A DNA stretch of 64,000 nt from Sphingopyxis sp. BSN-002 (GCF_022024275.1 NZ_CP091804.1:1302001-1366000), one strand, 5' to 3'. Counted from the stretch's first letter, positions 1 to 9,193 are shown. Numbers and translations are program-made. Notes: generated from the letters alone by a model not told the origin.

Positions 1-73
1 ACCGCTGCTCCAGCGCCCCCACCAGATCGGCGGGAAGCGGTTTACGCTCCCAATGTCGAACCGCTCCCGCCAC
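1..73 (-). CDS. Possible 5' end of a gene running off the left edge
   Basis: A reading frame opens at a GTG (position 73) five bases after the stop of the TonB-dependent receptor gene on the same strand and stays open for 24 codons to the window edge. The peptide begins VAGAVRHWERKPLPADLV. The LPADL-ALEQR stretch recalls the N-terminus of FAD-linked oxidases, but too little is visible to assign a family. Tight spacing suggests co-transcription with the receptor. No convincing ribosome binding site is visible and an alternative frame is also open here. Confidence 0.35.
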   Translation of the reverse strand, partial: MAGAVRHWERKPLPADLVGALEQR

Positions 74-75
74 GA

Positions 76-2241
76 TCAGAACTTCAGGCTAGCGCGGATG
101 CCATAGCGGCGGCGATCGCCGGTGATGCCGAGATCGGAGGCCGGAAGCCCCGCGAGCGCCAGCGTCGTCTGTTCGATATAGCTTTCGAAATATTCGGTGT
201 TGAAGATGTTGTTCGCGAACAGCGCGACCTCGACCGGGCCGGTGCGATACGCGATCGACGCATTGGTCAGCCAATAGCTGTCGAGGAACGTCGGCGTCGT
301 CTGGTTGAGCGTCGCGGCGAGGCGCTTGCCCTTGCCGACAAGGCCCGCACTCAGCGTCAGGTCGCTGTCGCCGCCGGTCTCGATCCGGTAATCGCTCGAC
401 AGGCTCGCGGTCCAGTCGGGCTGGAAGGTCAGCCGGTCGGACGAGAGCAGACGGCCGGTGGTCGCGGTATAGGCGCTGTCGTCGGTGATCCGCGCGTGCA
501 TCCAGGTGAAGCCGCCACGCAGCGTCCATGCCTGCACCGGACGGACCATCGCTTCCAGTTCGACGCCATAGCTTTCGACGTCGCCGGTGTTGAGATCGAC
601 CGTGACGAGGCCGCCGCCGACCGCCGGAGCGATCGAGTTGAGGCCAATATAATCCTTGTAGTCGCTGTAGAAGATCGTGCCCGACAGGCTCATCCCCGGC
701 GCGGCATATTTGGCGCCGGCTTCATAGGTCCACGCCGAGTCGCCCTTGTACGTCCGCGTCGGCGCGGTCGGGGCGTTGAAACCGCCGCCGCGATAACCGC
801 GCGCGACCGAGACATAGGTCATCAGGTCGGGGGTCCATTTGCGCGTGATCGACAGCTTCGGCTGCCATTCGTCGGACTTGATCTTCGCTGTCGGAACAAT
901 GCCGCCAGCGGTCGCGGTGCCGAGCACGGTCGTCGTCGCTGTGACGACCGATCCGTTCGCGGTGCGATCCTCATGGTCGAAACGCAACCCCGCCGCGATT
1001 TCCCAATCGATGCTCGGCTTGAAGAACAGCGTGCCGAACGCGGCATAGGTGTCGCCGACATTCTTCGCGGTCGTGGTGCGCAGGATCGAGACCGGTCCCA
1101 GGATCGGGTGCGTCAGGCGGATCGTGTCCTGCCCGCGGGCGCGGACCATCTCGTTCGAATAGAAGACGCCGAACAGGGTGGAAAACTGGTCCGACCATTC
1201 GCTGTCGAGACGCGATTCGAGCGTCATCGTGCGCAGGCTGTCGCGCGCGATCGTCCGCACCGTGTCGGTCGGCCCGAAATCGCCCTCGCCATCGGGGGTG
1301 AAGCCGTTGCGCATATCATAGGCGCCGATGACGCTGAGCTTCGACCCCCCGCCAAGGTCGGCCTCGGCGCGCGCGTTGAGGCCGCGATATTTGTACGAGA
1401 CGCGGTTGATCGTGTTGAACTGGACGTCGCGGCGATAATCGGTCGGCCCGGAGACGCGCGAATAGGGCGTGTTCACCCCGTCGACCCGGTCGTAATAGCC
1501 CTTGATCGTCAGTGCGAAGCCGTCCGAGGGCGTGACGCGCAGCGTCGCGTTGAGGCTGTCGGTGTTGAACGGATTGGCATTGCCGCCGATGACCGTGTTG
1601 GTCAGGAAGCCGTCCTGCTGGCGGTGCGCCGCTGCGACCCGGAGCGCCACCTTGTCTGTCACGATCGGGCCCGAAACCGAACCCGAAACCATCCAGCTGT
1701 CGTCGGGGCCGGCATAGCTGCCGTTCGCCCGGACCTCGAACTCGTTGCCGGGCTGGCGCGTGATCACGTTGATCGCCCCGCCCATTGTATTCTTGCCATA
1801 GAGCGTTCCCTGCGGGCCGCGCAGCACTTCGATGCGGTCGACGTCGACCAGCGGGTTGTTGAGATAGGCCGTGTTTGGCTGATAGATGCCGTCGATGAAC
1901 AGGCCGACGCCCGGCTGGACCGACTGGACGAGCGTCACGCCAACACCGCGGATCGAGACGAAGGCGCGGCCGGTGCCGTCGCTGTTGATGTTGAGGCCAG
2001 GCGACAGAACCGCCGCCTCGCGGACCGAATTGAAGCCGCGGGCGACAAGCGTGTCGCCGGTGATCGCGGTCGCGGCGATCGGAACGTCATTCAGCGTTTC
2101 TTCGCGCTTGCGTGCGGTCACGACGATCATGCCGGCTTCGTCGGCGGCGGGAGCGGTCGTCTCGCTCTGCGCCTGCGCGGGCATCGCCATCATCGCGGCG
2201 AATGCGACGGTCGAAACAAGGGCAAATCGGATCTTGGTCAT
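76..2241 (-). CDS. TonB-dependent outer-membrane receptor
   Basis: This 721 aa protein is a ligand-gated outer-membrane channel that would import a scarce substrate using energy from TonB-ExbB-ExbD. Residues 1-25 are a signal peptide ending AQAQ. A TonB-box-like segment (IVVTARKREE, about 39-48) precedes the plug, which carries the hallmark RGPQGTLYGKNTMGGAINV near residues 141-159. The rest is the beta-barrel, ending in the aromatic residue Phe as outer-membrane proteins do. The start has a GGGGA ribosome site a few bases upstream. The substrate is not evident. The family is abundant in sphingomonads, and neighbouring esterase, thiolase and nitronate monooxygenase genes hint at uptake of an organic catabolic substrate. 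Confidence 0.93.
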   Translation of the reverse strand: MTKIRFALVSTVAFAAMMAMPAQAQSETTAPAADEAGMIVVTARKREETLNDVPIAATAITGDTLVARGFNSVREAAVLSPGLNINSDGTGRAFVSIRGVGVTLVQSVQPGVGLFIDGIYQPNTAYLNNPLVDVDRIEVLRGPQGTLYGKNTMGGAINVITRQPGNEFEVRANGSYAGPDDSWMVSGSVSGPIVTDKVALRVAAAHRQQDGFLTNTVIGGNANPFNTDSLNATLRVTPSDGFALTIKGYYDRVDGVNTPYSRVSGPTDYRRDVQFNTINRVSYKYRGLNARAEADLGGGSKLSVIGAYDMRNGFTPDGEGDFGPTDTVRTIARDSLRTMTLESRLDSEWSDQFSTLFGVFYSNEMVRARGQDTIRLTHPILGPVSILRTTTAKNVGDTYAAFGTLFFKPSIDWEIAAGLRFDHEDRTANGSVVTATTTVLGTATAGGIVPTAKIKSDEWQPKLSITRKWTPDLMTYVSVARGYRGGGFNAPTAPTRTYKGDSAWTYEAGAKYAAPGMSLSGTIFYSDYKDYIGLNSIAPAVGGGLVTVDLNTGDVESYGVELEAMVRPVQAWTLRGGFTWMHARITDDSAYTATTGRLLSSDRLTFQPDWTASLSSDYRIETGGDSDLTLSAGLVGKGKRLAATLNQTTPTFLDSYWLTNASIAYRTGPVEVALFANNIFNTEYFESYIEQTTLALAGLPASDLGITGDRRRYGIRASLKF

Positions 2242-2390
2242 CAGGCATCCCCAAAAGAGGCGGTCCGGGCCGCCCTGCGAGGACCTATATGACAGCTTTT
2301 CAACCTGTAAGAAAGGTCATCAATTTTGCCGATCGGCAGAGGGCCTTTGCCGAGGCTGGAAGGGTTTGGAATATATGGAGAATTACTCGT

Positions 2391-2464
2391 CGTTCCCGCG
2401 AGGGCAGGAATCCAGCTCCTGAAGCCGCGCGGGAAAAATCTGGATTCCCGCCTTCGCGGAAATG
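2391..2464. repeat. Imperfect inverted repeat, REP-like
   Basis: Two 25-base arms (2391-2415 and 2440-2464) are reverse complements with about four mismatches, around the motif TTCCCGCG...GGAATCCAG. The element lies between the divergent ends of the esterase (stop side) and the receptor (start side). On the minus strand it could fold into a long hairpin and end esterase transcripts, although there is no clear T-run. Similar extragenic palindromes are common in sphingomonad genomes. Confidence 0.7.
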
Positions 2465-2475
2465 AAGAGGAAAGC

Positions 2476-3963
2476 TTACTTCGGCAGAAATTCCGCCGCC
2501 GGCATCACCGGCTCGTACACCGCTTCGCCGCGCGCGAGCTGATAGACCTGCCGGTCATTCCCGAATTCGGCCCACGGCAAAGTCCCGCTGCGCCCGAACC
2601 CGGCCCAGATATCGTGCACCCGCTCGGCAAGCTCTTCGGGCGGCGCCTCGCCTGCCAGCCCGTCCGGCCCCGTCGCGCACGCCAGCGTCTTGAAGACGAA
2701 GGGCAGCTCGATCCCGTGGCAGGCGCCGAGTTCGCCGCCGCACGCGGGCGACTGCCACTCGAACTCGTACATCCACGTCCTGCCCCGATGCGCAGCGGCA
2801 TATTGCCGCGCCGGCCAGCGGAAGACGAAATCGTTGAGCGCCCAGGTCAGCGCATCGCCCGGCCGCACGTCCTTCTGCTTGAAGCCATAAGCCATCAACG
2901 CCTGTTTCGCGTTCGGCAGCGACCGCCCGACGAGCCAGCGCGTCAGCAGCCCGCCGATCTTCTTCCGCACGCCCGTCGGCACGAAATAGAGGTTCATCTC
3001 GTCGGCGTTGCTGCCGATCAGCACCTCGACATCGGCGCCCGCTCCCTTGCGCAGCGCGTCGATCGGCTTTTCGGGCAGCACATCGTCGCCATGGACGGGG
3101 ATGAAGCGGCTGATCCCGAACACCGGCTCATGTCCGTCGGCATCGCGCAGGTCGATCGCCCACGGCTTGCCGACCTTCTCGATCGCCGCTGCCGCTGCGT
3201 CGTTCGATACGGTTCGGAACCCGTCGGCATCGGGCGTCACCCGCAAGATCTTCGCGAGCTTCTTCACCAGCCGCTGCGCGATGCCGATATCGCGCACCAT
3301 TGCGCCGTGCCCGCTTTCGATGATCGCGCGCCGGAACAGCCCTTTCGCGAGCGGTGAGGTCACCAGATCGGCGATGGCCATCGCGCCGGCGCTTTCGCCG
3401 AAGACGGTGACGTTTGCGGCGTCACCACCGAACGCTCCGATATTCCGCTGCACCCAGCCGAGCGCGAAGAGCATGTCGCGCAGGCCGAGATTGGTCGGCA
3501 CGCCGGGTACGGGCAGAAAACCGTCGATCCCCATCCGGTAATTGATCGCGACGCAGACGATCCCCGACCGCGCGAAGGCCGACCCGTCGTGCACTGGCGC
3601 ATCCTTGCTGCCGACGACGAAGCCGCCGCCATGGATGAATACCATGACCGGAGCGCCCGCCGCATCCTTCGGCGCCCAGATATTGGCCCGCAGATAGTCG
3701 CCATCGCCGCCGTCGCTGCCCGAACCGATCAGCGGCGTCGGGTCGATCATCGGAAAGGGCCGGACCGGATGCGGGGCGCCCGGGCCCGGGTCGACCATGT
3801 CGCGCACCCCGTCCCACGGCTTCGCCGGTTGCGGCAGTTCGAAGCGCACCGGCGGCGCGGCATAGGGAATTCCGAGATAGCGGACGATATCGCCGTCGAG
3901 CGCGCCGCGCACGGCACCGCTCTCGATCTGGACGGGCGGGGCGAAGGCGATCGGATCGGTCAT
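2476..3963 (-). CDS. Type B carboxylesterase
   Basis: This 495 aa protein is a carboxylesterase/lipase of the alpha/beta hydrolase fold that hydrolyses carboxylic esters. The oxyanion-hole motif HGGGF occurs near residue 111, the nucleophile elbow GESAGA near 190, the acidic residue probably in SNADEM, and the catalytic His in CHGIELPF. No signal peptide is visible, so it is probably cytoplasmic. Length is normal for bacterial members. It lies upstream of the receptor gene on the same strand with a repeat between them, and downstream of the nitronate monooxygenase gene. The true substrate is unknown. Confidence 0.92.
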   Translation of the reverse strand: MTDPIAFAPPVQIESGAVRGALDGDIVRYLGIPYAAPPVRFELPQPAKPWDGVRDMVDPGPGAPHPVRPFPMIDPTPLIGSGSDGGDGDYLRANIWAPKDAAGAPVMVFIHGGGFVVGSKDAPVHDGSAFARSGIVCVAINYRMGIDGFLPVPGVPTNLGLRDMLFALGWVQRNIGAFGGDAANVTVFGESAGAMAIADLVTSPLAKGLFRRAIIESGHGAMVRDIGIAQRLVKKLAKILRVTPDADGFRTVSNDAAAAAIEKVGKPWAIDLRDADGHEPVFGISRFIPVHGDDVLPEKPIDALRKGAGADVEVLIGSNADEMNLYFVPTGVRKKIGGLLTRWLVGRSLPNAKQALMAYGFKQKDVRPGDALTWALNDFVFRWPARQYAAAHRGRTWMYEFEWQSPACGGELGACHGIELPFVFKTLACATGPDGLAGEAPPEELAERVHDIWAGFGRSGTLPWAEFGNDRQVYQLARGEAVYEPVMPAAEFLPK

Positions 3964-4030
3964 GCCGGACAGCCTAGCACCGGCACCGCGCGAAAGCCCA
4001 CCGCCGAGCTTTTGCCCGAAGGCGCAAAGA

Positions 4031-5092
4031 CTATGCCCGGCGCGCCTCGGCGAGTTCGGCGGCGAGGGTCTGGACGAGCTTGGCCGCGGGCATCGGCCGG
4101 ATCAGCGGCGCCCCCTGCCCCGCCCATTGGGCACCATAGCCGAATTCGCCGCGCGCCTTCGCGGCGGCATGAAGCGCTTTGCCGAGGTCGTAGGCGATCG
4201 GATAGTCCGGGATATCTCCAGCCGGGACGACCTCGCCAAGTTCCGCGAAGCGATTGCGAAGCCCCCGCGCCGGCCGGCCCGATATCGCACGGATCATCAC
4301 CGTATGCTGCGCGGCGTCGCTCGCGAGTGCGGCGCGATAGGCGGCATCAGCAAGACTCTCGTCGGTGGTGACGAACGCCGTGCCGAGCTGCGCCGCCGCG
4401 GCGCCCAGTTCGAGCGCTGCCGCAATTCCGCGCCCGTCCATGATCCCGCCCGCTGCGATGATCGGCAGATCGATCGCGGCGACGAGCAGCCGCGTCAGCG
4501 CAGCCGTGCCGAGCTGCTCATCGGGCGCATCGGGATCGAACATCCCGCGATGGCCGCCCGCTTCCCAGCCCTGCGCAACGATCGCATCGACGCCCTCATC
4601 GGCGGCGGCTCGCGCCTCGGCGAGGCTCGTCGCCGAGGCGAACAGCAGGATACCGGCGTCGCGAAGCGCCGCGATCGCCGACGCCGGCGGCAGGCCGAAA
4701 TGAAAGCTCACGACGCGCGGCTTTTCCCCGACGAGAAGCGCGAGCATCGCCTCATCCTCGACGAAGCTGCGGTATATTTCGCGAAGCGCCGTCGGCGGCT
4801 CGGCATCATGGTCCGCAAAGACCGGCCGCAACCGCTCGATCCACGCCGACTCTTTAGCGGCATAGGCAACCGCCGGCCGGTGGCAGAAGAGGTTGATGTT
4901 GAACGGCCGCCCCGTCCGCGCCTTCACTTCGGCGATCATCGCCCGCGCGCCGTCGGCATCGGTCGCGCCGACAGCGATCGAGCCGAGCGCCCCCGCCTCG
5001 CTCACCGCCGCCGCCATCGCGGGCGACGACACGCCCGCCATCGGCGCCTGCACGATCGGCAGGTCGATTCCGATGCGATCGAGCAGGCTCAC
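4031..5092 (-). CDS. Nitronate monooxygenase / NAD(P)H-dependent flavin oxidoreductase
   Basis: This 353 aa TIM-barrel flavoprotein resembles the 2-nitropropane dioxygenase family, which uses FMN to oxidise propionate-3-nitronate and related nitronates. The N-terminus [12 protein letters not shown] is the usual family opening. The catalytic His lies in GWEAGGHRG, and the phosphate-binding region [11 protein letters not shown] followed by [11 protein letters not shown] is conserved. It starts five bases downstream of the thiolase stop, so the two are one operon. Many members act on other substrates, so the name is a family call rather than a proven activity. Confidence 0.9.
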   Translation of the reverse strand: MSLLDRIGIDLPIVQAPMAGVSSPAMAAAVSEAGALGSIAVGATDADGARAMIAEVKARTGRPFNINLFCHRPAVAYAAKESAWIERLRPVFADHDAEPPTALREIYRSFVEDEAMLALLVGEKPRVVSFHFGLPPASAIAALRDAGILLFASATSLAEARAAADEGVDAIVAQGWEAGGHRGMFDPDAPDEQLGTAALTRLLVAAIDLPIIAAGGIMDGRGIAAALELGAAAAQLGTAFVTTDESLADAAYRAALASDAAQHTVMIRAISGRPARGLRNRFAELGEVVPAGDIPDYPIAYDLGKALHAAAKARGEFGYGAQWAGQGAPLIRPMPAAKLVQTLAAELAEARRA

Positions 5093-5096
5093 GAGC

Positions 5097-6359
5097 TCAG
5101 GGCCGGCGCAGCAGCGAGACCGTGCCGTGGCCGCCGTCGGCGCAGACGCTGACGATTGCCCATGAACCCGAGGGTTTGCCCCACAGTTCCTTCACCGCCT
5201 GGCTGAGGTCGCGCGCGCCGGTCGCGGCGAACGGATGGCCGATCGCGACCGAGCCGCCGTTCGGATTGACGCGGTCCCACGGGAAGGACCCGAAATCGAA
5301 ATCGACGCCCGCGCGCTCCTTGGTCCAGCCGGGCTTTTCGAGCGCAGCGACATTGGCGAGCACCTGTGCCGCGAAGGCCTCGTGGATCTCCCACAGCGCG
5401 ACATCCTCATAGCGCAGCCCGTGCCGCGCGAGCAGCCGCGGGATTGCGAAGCTCGGCGCCATCAGCAGCCCGTCGACATGATGGTCGACCGCCGCGATCT
5501 CATGATCGACGAGTTCTGCATGCGGCGTACCCTGGGGCAGCTTGCCGAGCCCCGCTTCGGTCGCGACCCACAGCGCTGCCGCCCCGTCGGTGATCGGCGA
5601 GCTGTTGCCCGCGGTGAGCGAGCCCTTGTCCGACTTGTCGAACGCGGGCGGCAGCGATGCGAGCTTCTCCGCCGAGGTGTCGGCGCGCGGGTTCGCGTCG
5701 CGCGCGATTTCGGGAAGCGGCACGACCAGATCGTCGAAGAAGCCGTTTTCCCAACCTGCGACCGCGCGCTGGTGGCTCTTCAGCGACCAGTCGTCCTGCG
5801 CCTCGCGGGTGATGCCCCACTCCTGCGCGGTCTCTTCCATATGATCGCCCATCGTGCGTCCGGTGATGCGGTTCGCCCAGCCCTTGCCCGGCAGCGACAG
5901 GTCGTCCGCGGTCAGCGCCTGCAGCGCTGCGACCGCCGCGGGCGGATCGGTGCGGAACAGCTTCACGATCCGCTTCGACACGTCGAGCTTCAGCCCGATC
6001 GGGGGATTGCTCATCACCTCGGCGCCGCCGACGAGCGCGAGTTCGGCCGAACCGCCGAGCATCCCCGCCGCCGCGAAGGCCGCAATCATGCTTGTCGAGC
6101 AGGCAAGCACAGCGGAGAAGGCGGGCACCGTCGGGTCGAGTTTGGCATCAAGCCAGACTTCGCGTCCGATATTGCTCCAGCCGAGGCTGGGGATCACAGT
6201 GCCCCATACGAACAGGTCGGGTCGCGCCTTCGCCGCCATCGCCTGCACGAGCGGCACCGACAGGCTGATGGCATCATGATCGGCAAGCGCGCCGCCGCCG
6301 CGTCCGAAGGGCGTGCGAAGGCCGGGGGCAAGATAAATCTTCTGGGCGAAACGCTGCAT
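5097..6359 (-). CDS. Thiolase family acyl-CoA acetyltransferase
   Basis: This 420 aa thiolase would cleave 3-ketoacyl-CoA or condense acetyl-CoA units in fatty-acid or aromatic degradation. The acylated Cys sits in [10 protein letters not shown] (about residue 87), the catalytic His in [14 protein letters not shown], and the second Cys in [10 protein letters not shown], where the usual form is CxGGGxG. That variant resembles FadI-type thiolases. The ATG at 6359 is preferred over longer forms because GGAGA lies eight bases upstream. It heads the operon with the nitronate monooxygenase and is divergent from the LysR gene. Confidence 0.9.
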   Translation of the reverse strand: MQRFAQKIYLAPGLRTPFGRGGGALADHDAISLSVPLVQAMAAKARPDLFVWGTVIPSLGWSNIGREVWLDAKLDPTVPAFSAVLACSTSMIAAFAAAGMLGGSAELALVGGAEVMSNPPIGLKLDVSKRIVKLFRTDPPAAVAALQALTADDLSLPGKGWANRITGRTMGDHMEETAQEWGITREAQDDWSLKSHQRAVAGWENGFFDDLVVPLPEIARDANPRADTSAEKLASLPPAFDKSDKGSLTAGNSSPITDGAAALWVATEAGLGKLPQGTPHAELVDHEIAAVDHHVDGLLMAPSFAIPRLLARHGLRYEDVALWEIHEAFAAQVLANVAALEKPGWTKERAGVDFDFGSFPWDRVNPNGGSVAIGHPFAATGARDLSQAVKELWGKPSGSWAIVSVCADGGHGTVSLLRRP

Positions 6360-6466
6360 GATCAGTCTCCGAAAGACCGCGGCGGCATGGCCGCGCGCAG
6401 ACGATATTGGCGGACGCCCCGAAACGGACAAGGGGGCGCTGGACGATTGCGTATCGCGCATTGCCG

Positions 6467-6476
6467 ATTGTCGATA
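6467..6476. promoter_or_regulatory. Candidate LysR operator, copy 1
   Basis: The decamer ATTGTCGATA lies in the divergent gap between the thiolase and lysR genes, inside a wider dyad GTATCG-N15-CGATAC (6451-6477). The same decamer occurs in inverted orientation upstream of the SDR gene at 7470-7479. A motif shared by the two promoter regions flanking a LysR gene is a reasonable operator candidate; this is inference. Confidence 0.4.
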
Positions 6477-6516
6477 CCATGCTTAGGTGTGAGCGCGCGC
6501 AGCCGGGAAGGCCATC

Positions 6517-7434
6517 ATGGACCGCATCGATGCGATGAAGATCTTCGTGACGGCGGTCGACGAAGGCAGCCTTGCGGGCGCTGCCCGGAAACTCCGCCGC
6601 TCGCCCACCGCGGTCGGCCGCGCGATCGCCTCGCTCGAGATGCATGTCGGCGCCGAGCTGCTCCACCGCACGACACGCTCGATCCGCCTCAGCGACGCCG
6701 GCGTCCGTTATGCCGAGGCGTGCCGCCGCATCCTCTCCGAACTCGAAGAGGCCGACATCCTCGCCGGCGGCGAACGCACCGCGCCGCGCGGAATGCTGAC
6801 GCTCACCGCACCGCCGATCGGCGGCGAGGAGTTGCTGCGCCCGATCCTCGATGCGTTTCTCGATGAATATCCGATGGTCTCGGCGCAGCTGCTGCTCGTC
6901 GATCGCGCGGTCAATCTGGTCGACGAGGGCGTCGATATCGCGCTGCGGGTCGGTCTGCTCCCCGATTCGGCGCTCGTCGCGACGCGCGTCGGCGAGGGTG
7001 TGCGCCGCGTCATCGTCGCCTCGCCCAGCTACCTCGCCGAACATCCGCCGATCACCGACCCCGCCGACCTTGCAAGCCACCAGATCGTCTCGCTCACCCA
7101 TTTCGGCCTCCAGTCGTGGAGCTTCGGCGAGAGCCCGGCGCGAACGGTCCATTTTACCCCGCGGCTGATCGTCAACAGCGTCCGCGCCGCGGTCGCGTCA
7201 GCGGTGGCCGGCCGCGGCCTCGCGCGCGTCTATTCCTATCATATTGCCGAAGAGGTGAAGCTGGGGCGGCTGCAGGTCGTGCTCGCCGATGCCGAGCCGC
7301 CGGTCCAGCCCGCGCATCTGCTGACCCCGGCAGGCCGGCTGTCGGTGCCGAAGGTTCGCGCCTTCACCGATTTCGCCGCGCCGCGCCTCCGCGCCGCCTT
7401 CGCGAGGCTGGCGATCGACGCGCAGGCGCTCTGA
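6517..7434 (+). CDS. LysR family transcriptional regulator
   Basis: This 305 aa protein has the LysR layout. A winged helix-turn-helix occupies residues 1-60 (FVTAVDEGSLAGAARKL and the RTTRSIRLSDAG wing), and a periplasmic-binding-protein-like effector domain runs from about 90 to 295. It probably controls the divergent thiolase operon and/or the downstream SDR-tautomerase genes, since LysR regulators usually act on neighbours. The inducer cannot be read from sequence. ATG at 6517 fits the family N-terminus (MDRIDAMKIFV). Confidence 0.93.
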   Translation: MDRIDAMKIFVTAVDEGSLAGAARKLRRSPTAVGRAIASLEMHVGAELLHRTTRSIRLSDAGVRYAEACRRILSELEEADILAGGERTAPRGMLTLTAPPIGGEELLRPILDAFLDEYPMVSAQLLLVDRAVNLVDEGVDIALRVGLLPDSALVATRVGEGVRRVIVASPSYLAEHPPITDPADLASHQIVSLTHFGLQSWSFGESPARTVHFTPRLIVNSVRAAVASAVAGRGLARVYSYHIAEEVKLGRLQVVLADAEPPVQPAHLLTPAGRLSVPKVRAFTDFAAPRLRAAFARLAIDAQAL

Positions 7435-7469
7435 CCATTATAGCGATATCCGGTGGAATGATCGCCGTT

Positions 7470-7479
7470 TATCGACAAT
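7470..7479. promoter_or_regulatory. Candidate LysR operator, copy 2
   Basis: TATCGACAAT is the reverse complement of the decamer at 6467-6476. It lies about 100 bases before the SDR start, a suitable distance for a LysR activation site. The surrounding 7435-7580 gap is the only noncoding stretch before the SDR gene. Confidence 0.35.
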
Positions 7480-7580
7480 TATCATCCAATCTGATCGAGC
7501 CTAATTTCCACGGGCTGGCGCAGGAACGCGCCGACCGGCCGCCAGATGCGACCGCAGCTTTTGGAACTGGAGTATCGATC

Positions 7581-8291
7581 ATGACCACCGGACAGAAAGT
7601 CGCCGTCATCACCGGCGCATCGCAGGGCATCGGCGCCGCGCTCGTCCATGCCTATCTCGACCGCGGCTACAAGGTCGTCGCGACCTCGCGCTCGATCCAG
7701 CCGTCGACCAATCCCGACGTGCTGACGATCGCGGACGACATCGGCGATCCCGCGACAGGCCCGCGCGTGATCGCGGCGGCGATCGAACATTTCGGCCGCA
7801 TCGACACGCTGATCAACAATGCCGGCATTTTCGTCGCGAGCCCCTTCACCGGCTATAGCGCGCAGCAATATGCCGACGTCGTGTCGACGAACCTCGACGG
7901 CTTCTTCTACATCACGCAGGCGGCTCTCGCCGAAATGGAAAAGCAGGGCCGCGGCCATATCGCGAGCATCACGACCAGCCTTGTCGACCATCCGCTGTCG
8001 CAGGTCCCCTCGGTCCTCGCCTCGCTGTCGAAGGGCGGCATCAACGCCGCGACGAAGAGCCTCGCGATCGAATATGCCGCGCGCGGCATCCGCGTGAACG
8101 CCGTGTCGCCGGGAATCATCAAGACCCCGATGCACACGCCCGAAACGCACGACTTCCTCTCGGCCCTCCATCCCGTCGGCCGGATGGGCGAAATTTCGGA
8201 CATCGTCGACGCGGTGCTGTATCTTGAGGGCGCCCCGTTCGTGACGGGCGAGATTCTCCATGTCGATGGCGGCCAGGCCGCCGGCCACTGA
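7581..8291 (+). CDS. SDR-family protein lacking the catalytic tyrosine
   Basis: This 236 aa protein has the short-chain dehydrogenase/reductase Rossmann fold. The cofactor motif TGASQGIG is at residues 11-18, NNAG marks strand 4, and RVNAVSPGIIKTPM and TGEILHVDGG mark the C-terminal half. The usual YxxxK active site is altered: the segment reads LASLSKGG, so Ala stands where Tyr is expected while the Lys is kept. It may be a non-canonical reductase or a binding protein. ATG at 7581 is chosen because the Rossmann motif follows at once. It is followed by the tautomerase gene 27 bases later, probably in one operon under the LysR regulator. Confidence 0.85.
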   Translation: MTTGQKVAVITGASQGIGAALVHAYLDRGYKVVATSRSIQPSTNPDVLTIADDIGDPATGPRVIAAAIEHFGRIDTLINNAGIFVASPFTGYSAQQYADVVSTNLDGFFYITQAALAEMEKQGRGHIASITTSLVDHPLSQVPSVLASLSKGGINAATKSLAIEYAARGIRVNAVSPGIIKTPMHTPETHDFLSALHPVGRMGEISDIVDAVLYLEGAPFVTGEILHVDGGQAAGH

Positions 8292-8318
8292 TCGCAGCCC
8301 CCAGCGAGGAGAAAGACG

Positions 8319-8555
8319 ATGCCGATCGTTACCGTACAGGTCACCAGGGAAGGCACCGAGCCCGGTGTCTACCATGTCACTGCCGAACAGAAGGCCGCCA
8401 TCTTCAAGGGCATGAGCCAGGTGCTCTTCGATGTTCTCGGCAAGCCGCCCGAATGGACCTGGGTCGTCTTCCAGGAAGTCGAGATGGAAGATTGGGGCTG
8501 GGGCGGAATGCCCGTCGCCGAATATCGCAAGCGGATGGCGCAGCGATCGGGCTGA
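8319..8555 (+). CDS. 4-oxalocrotonate tautomerase-like protein
   Basis: This 78 aa protein begins MPIVTVQV. Removal of Met exposes the N-terminal Pro that is the catalytic base of the tautomerase superfamily. The length (about 60-80 aa), the beta-alpha-beta pattern and the phrase EWTWVVFQEV match the family. GAGGAGAAA precedes the ATG. Its place between an SDR-fold gene and a DUF3237 gene, behind a LysR regulator, suggests a role in processing an enol or keto intermediate; the substrate is unknown. Confidence 0.87.
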   Translation: MPIVTVQVTREGTEPGVYHVTAEQKAAIFKGMSQVLFDVLGKPPEWTWVVFQEVEMEDWGWGGMPVAEYRKRMAQRSG

Positions 8556-8579
8556 CCAACGAACCGCAGCACAAACACC

Positions 8580-8609
8580 GGGGTCGCGCACGTCGCGGCC
8601 CCTCTTTTT
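8580..8609 (+). terminator. Rho-independent terminator after the tautomerase gene
   Basis: A nine-pair stem (GGGGTCGCG with CGCGGCCCC, one G-T pair) around a five-base loop is followed by TCTTTTT. The downstream gene's TTG start is only 17 bases further on, so this element may also act as an attenuator. Confidence 0.75.
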
Positions 8610-8625
8610 CAAAAGGACGACGCGC

Positions 8626-9114
8626 TTGACCGACCCGCACCAGATCCCCGCCGCGCTGCGGAGCCTGAGCCTCCGCCCGCTGTTCGCGATGAACGTCGCG
8701 GTCGGCACGATCCACGCGCCCGGCGGGCCGCGCGGGACCGAGATGCGCGTTGGCGACGTCACCGGCGGCCATTTCTCCGGCGACCGGCTGTCGGGTATCA
8801 TCCAGCCCGGCGGCACCGACTGGCAGACGCTACGTGACGACGGCACGATCCTGCTTGACGCGCGGATCGTCCTGCAAACCGAAGACGGCGCGTCGATCGC
8901 GATGCAATATGAAGGCATCCGCCGCGGCCACCCCGAGGTGATGGCGCGCCTCGCCGCGGGTGAGCCCGTCGATCCTGCCGATTATTATTTCCGCACCATG
9001 CCGCGCTTCACGACCGCGGCGCCGCGCTATCGCTGGCTCAACGACATCCTTGCCGTCGGCACCGGCCACCGCTTGCCGCACGGTCCGGTCTACCAGATTT
9101 TCGAGATTCTTTAG
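8626..9114 (+). CDS. DUF3237 family protein
   Basis: This 162 aa protein matches the DUF3237 family: a FAMNVAVG opening, a central GGHFSGDRLSG, QPGGTDWQ, and a C-terminal YRWLNDILAVGTG. Its molecular function is unknown. The start is read as TTG at 8626 because AAAGGAC lies about eight bases upstream and the family N-terminus begins there; no suitable ATG is available. It lies directly behind the terminator of the tautomerase gene and is probably functionally linked to the LysR-SDR-tautomerase group. Confidence 0.82.
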   Translation: MTDPHQIPAALRSLSLRPLFAMNVAVGTIHAPGGPRGTEMRVGDVTGGHFSGDRLSGIIQPGGTDWQTLRDDGTILLDARIVLQTEDGASIAMQYEGIRRGHPEVMARLAAGEPVDPADYYFRTMPRFTTAAPRYRWLNDILAVGTGHRLPHGPVYQIFEIL

Positions 9115-9170
9115 GCCGCCAAAAAAAAATCGCATCCGCCCGCTTGCAATCCGACGAGCATCATCTATTT

Positions 9171-9193
9171 AGATCGTATCCGATCTTATCGGA
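9171..9193. promoter_or_regulatory. Overlapping dyads upstream of ohr
   Basis: AGATCG-TATC-CGATCT (9171-9186) and TCCGAT-CTT-ATCGGA (9179-9193) are perfect overlapping inverted repeats ending 21 bases before the ohr start. They could be a repressor site of a MarR/OhrR type, although no ohrR gene is adjacent. Confidence 0.4.

Noticed and set aside
496..2292. A 598-codon plus-strand frame opposite the first receptor
   Set aside because: Antisense shadow of the TonB-dependent receptor; no signal, motif or ribosome site.
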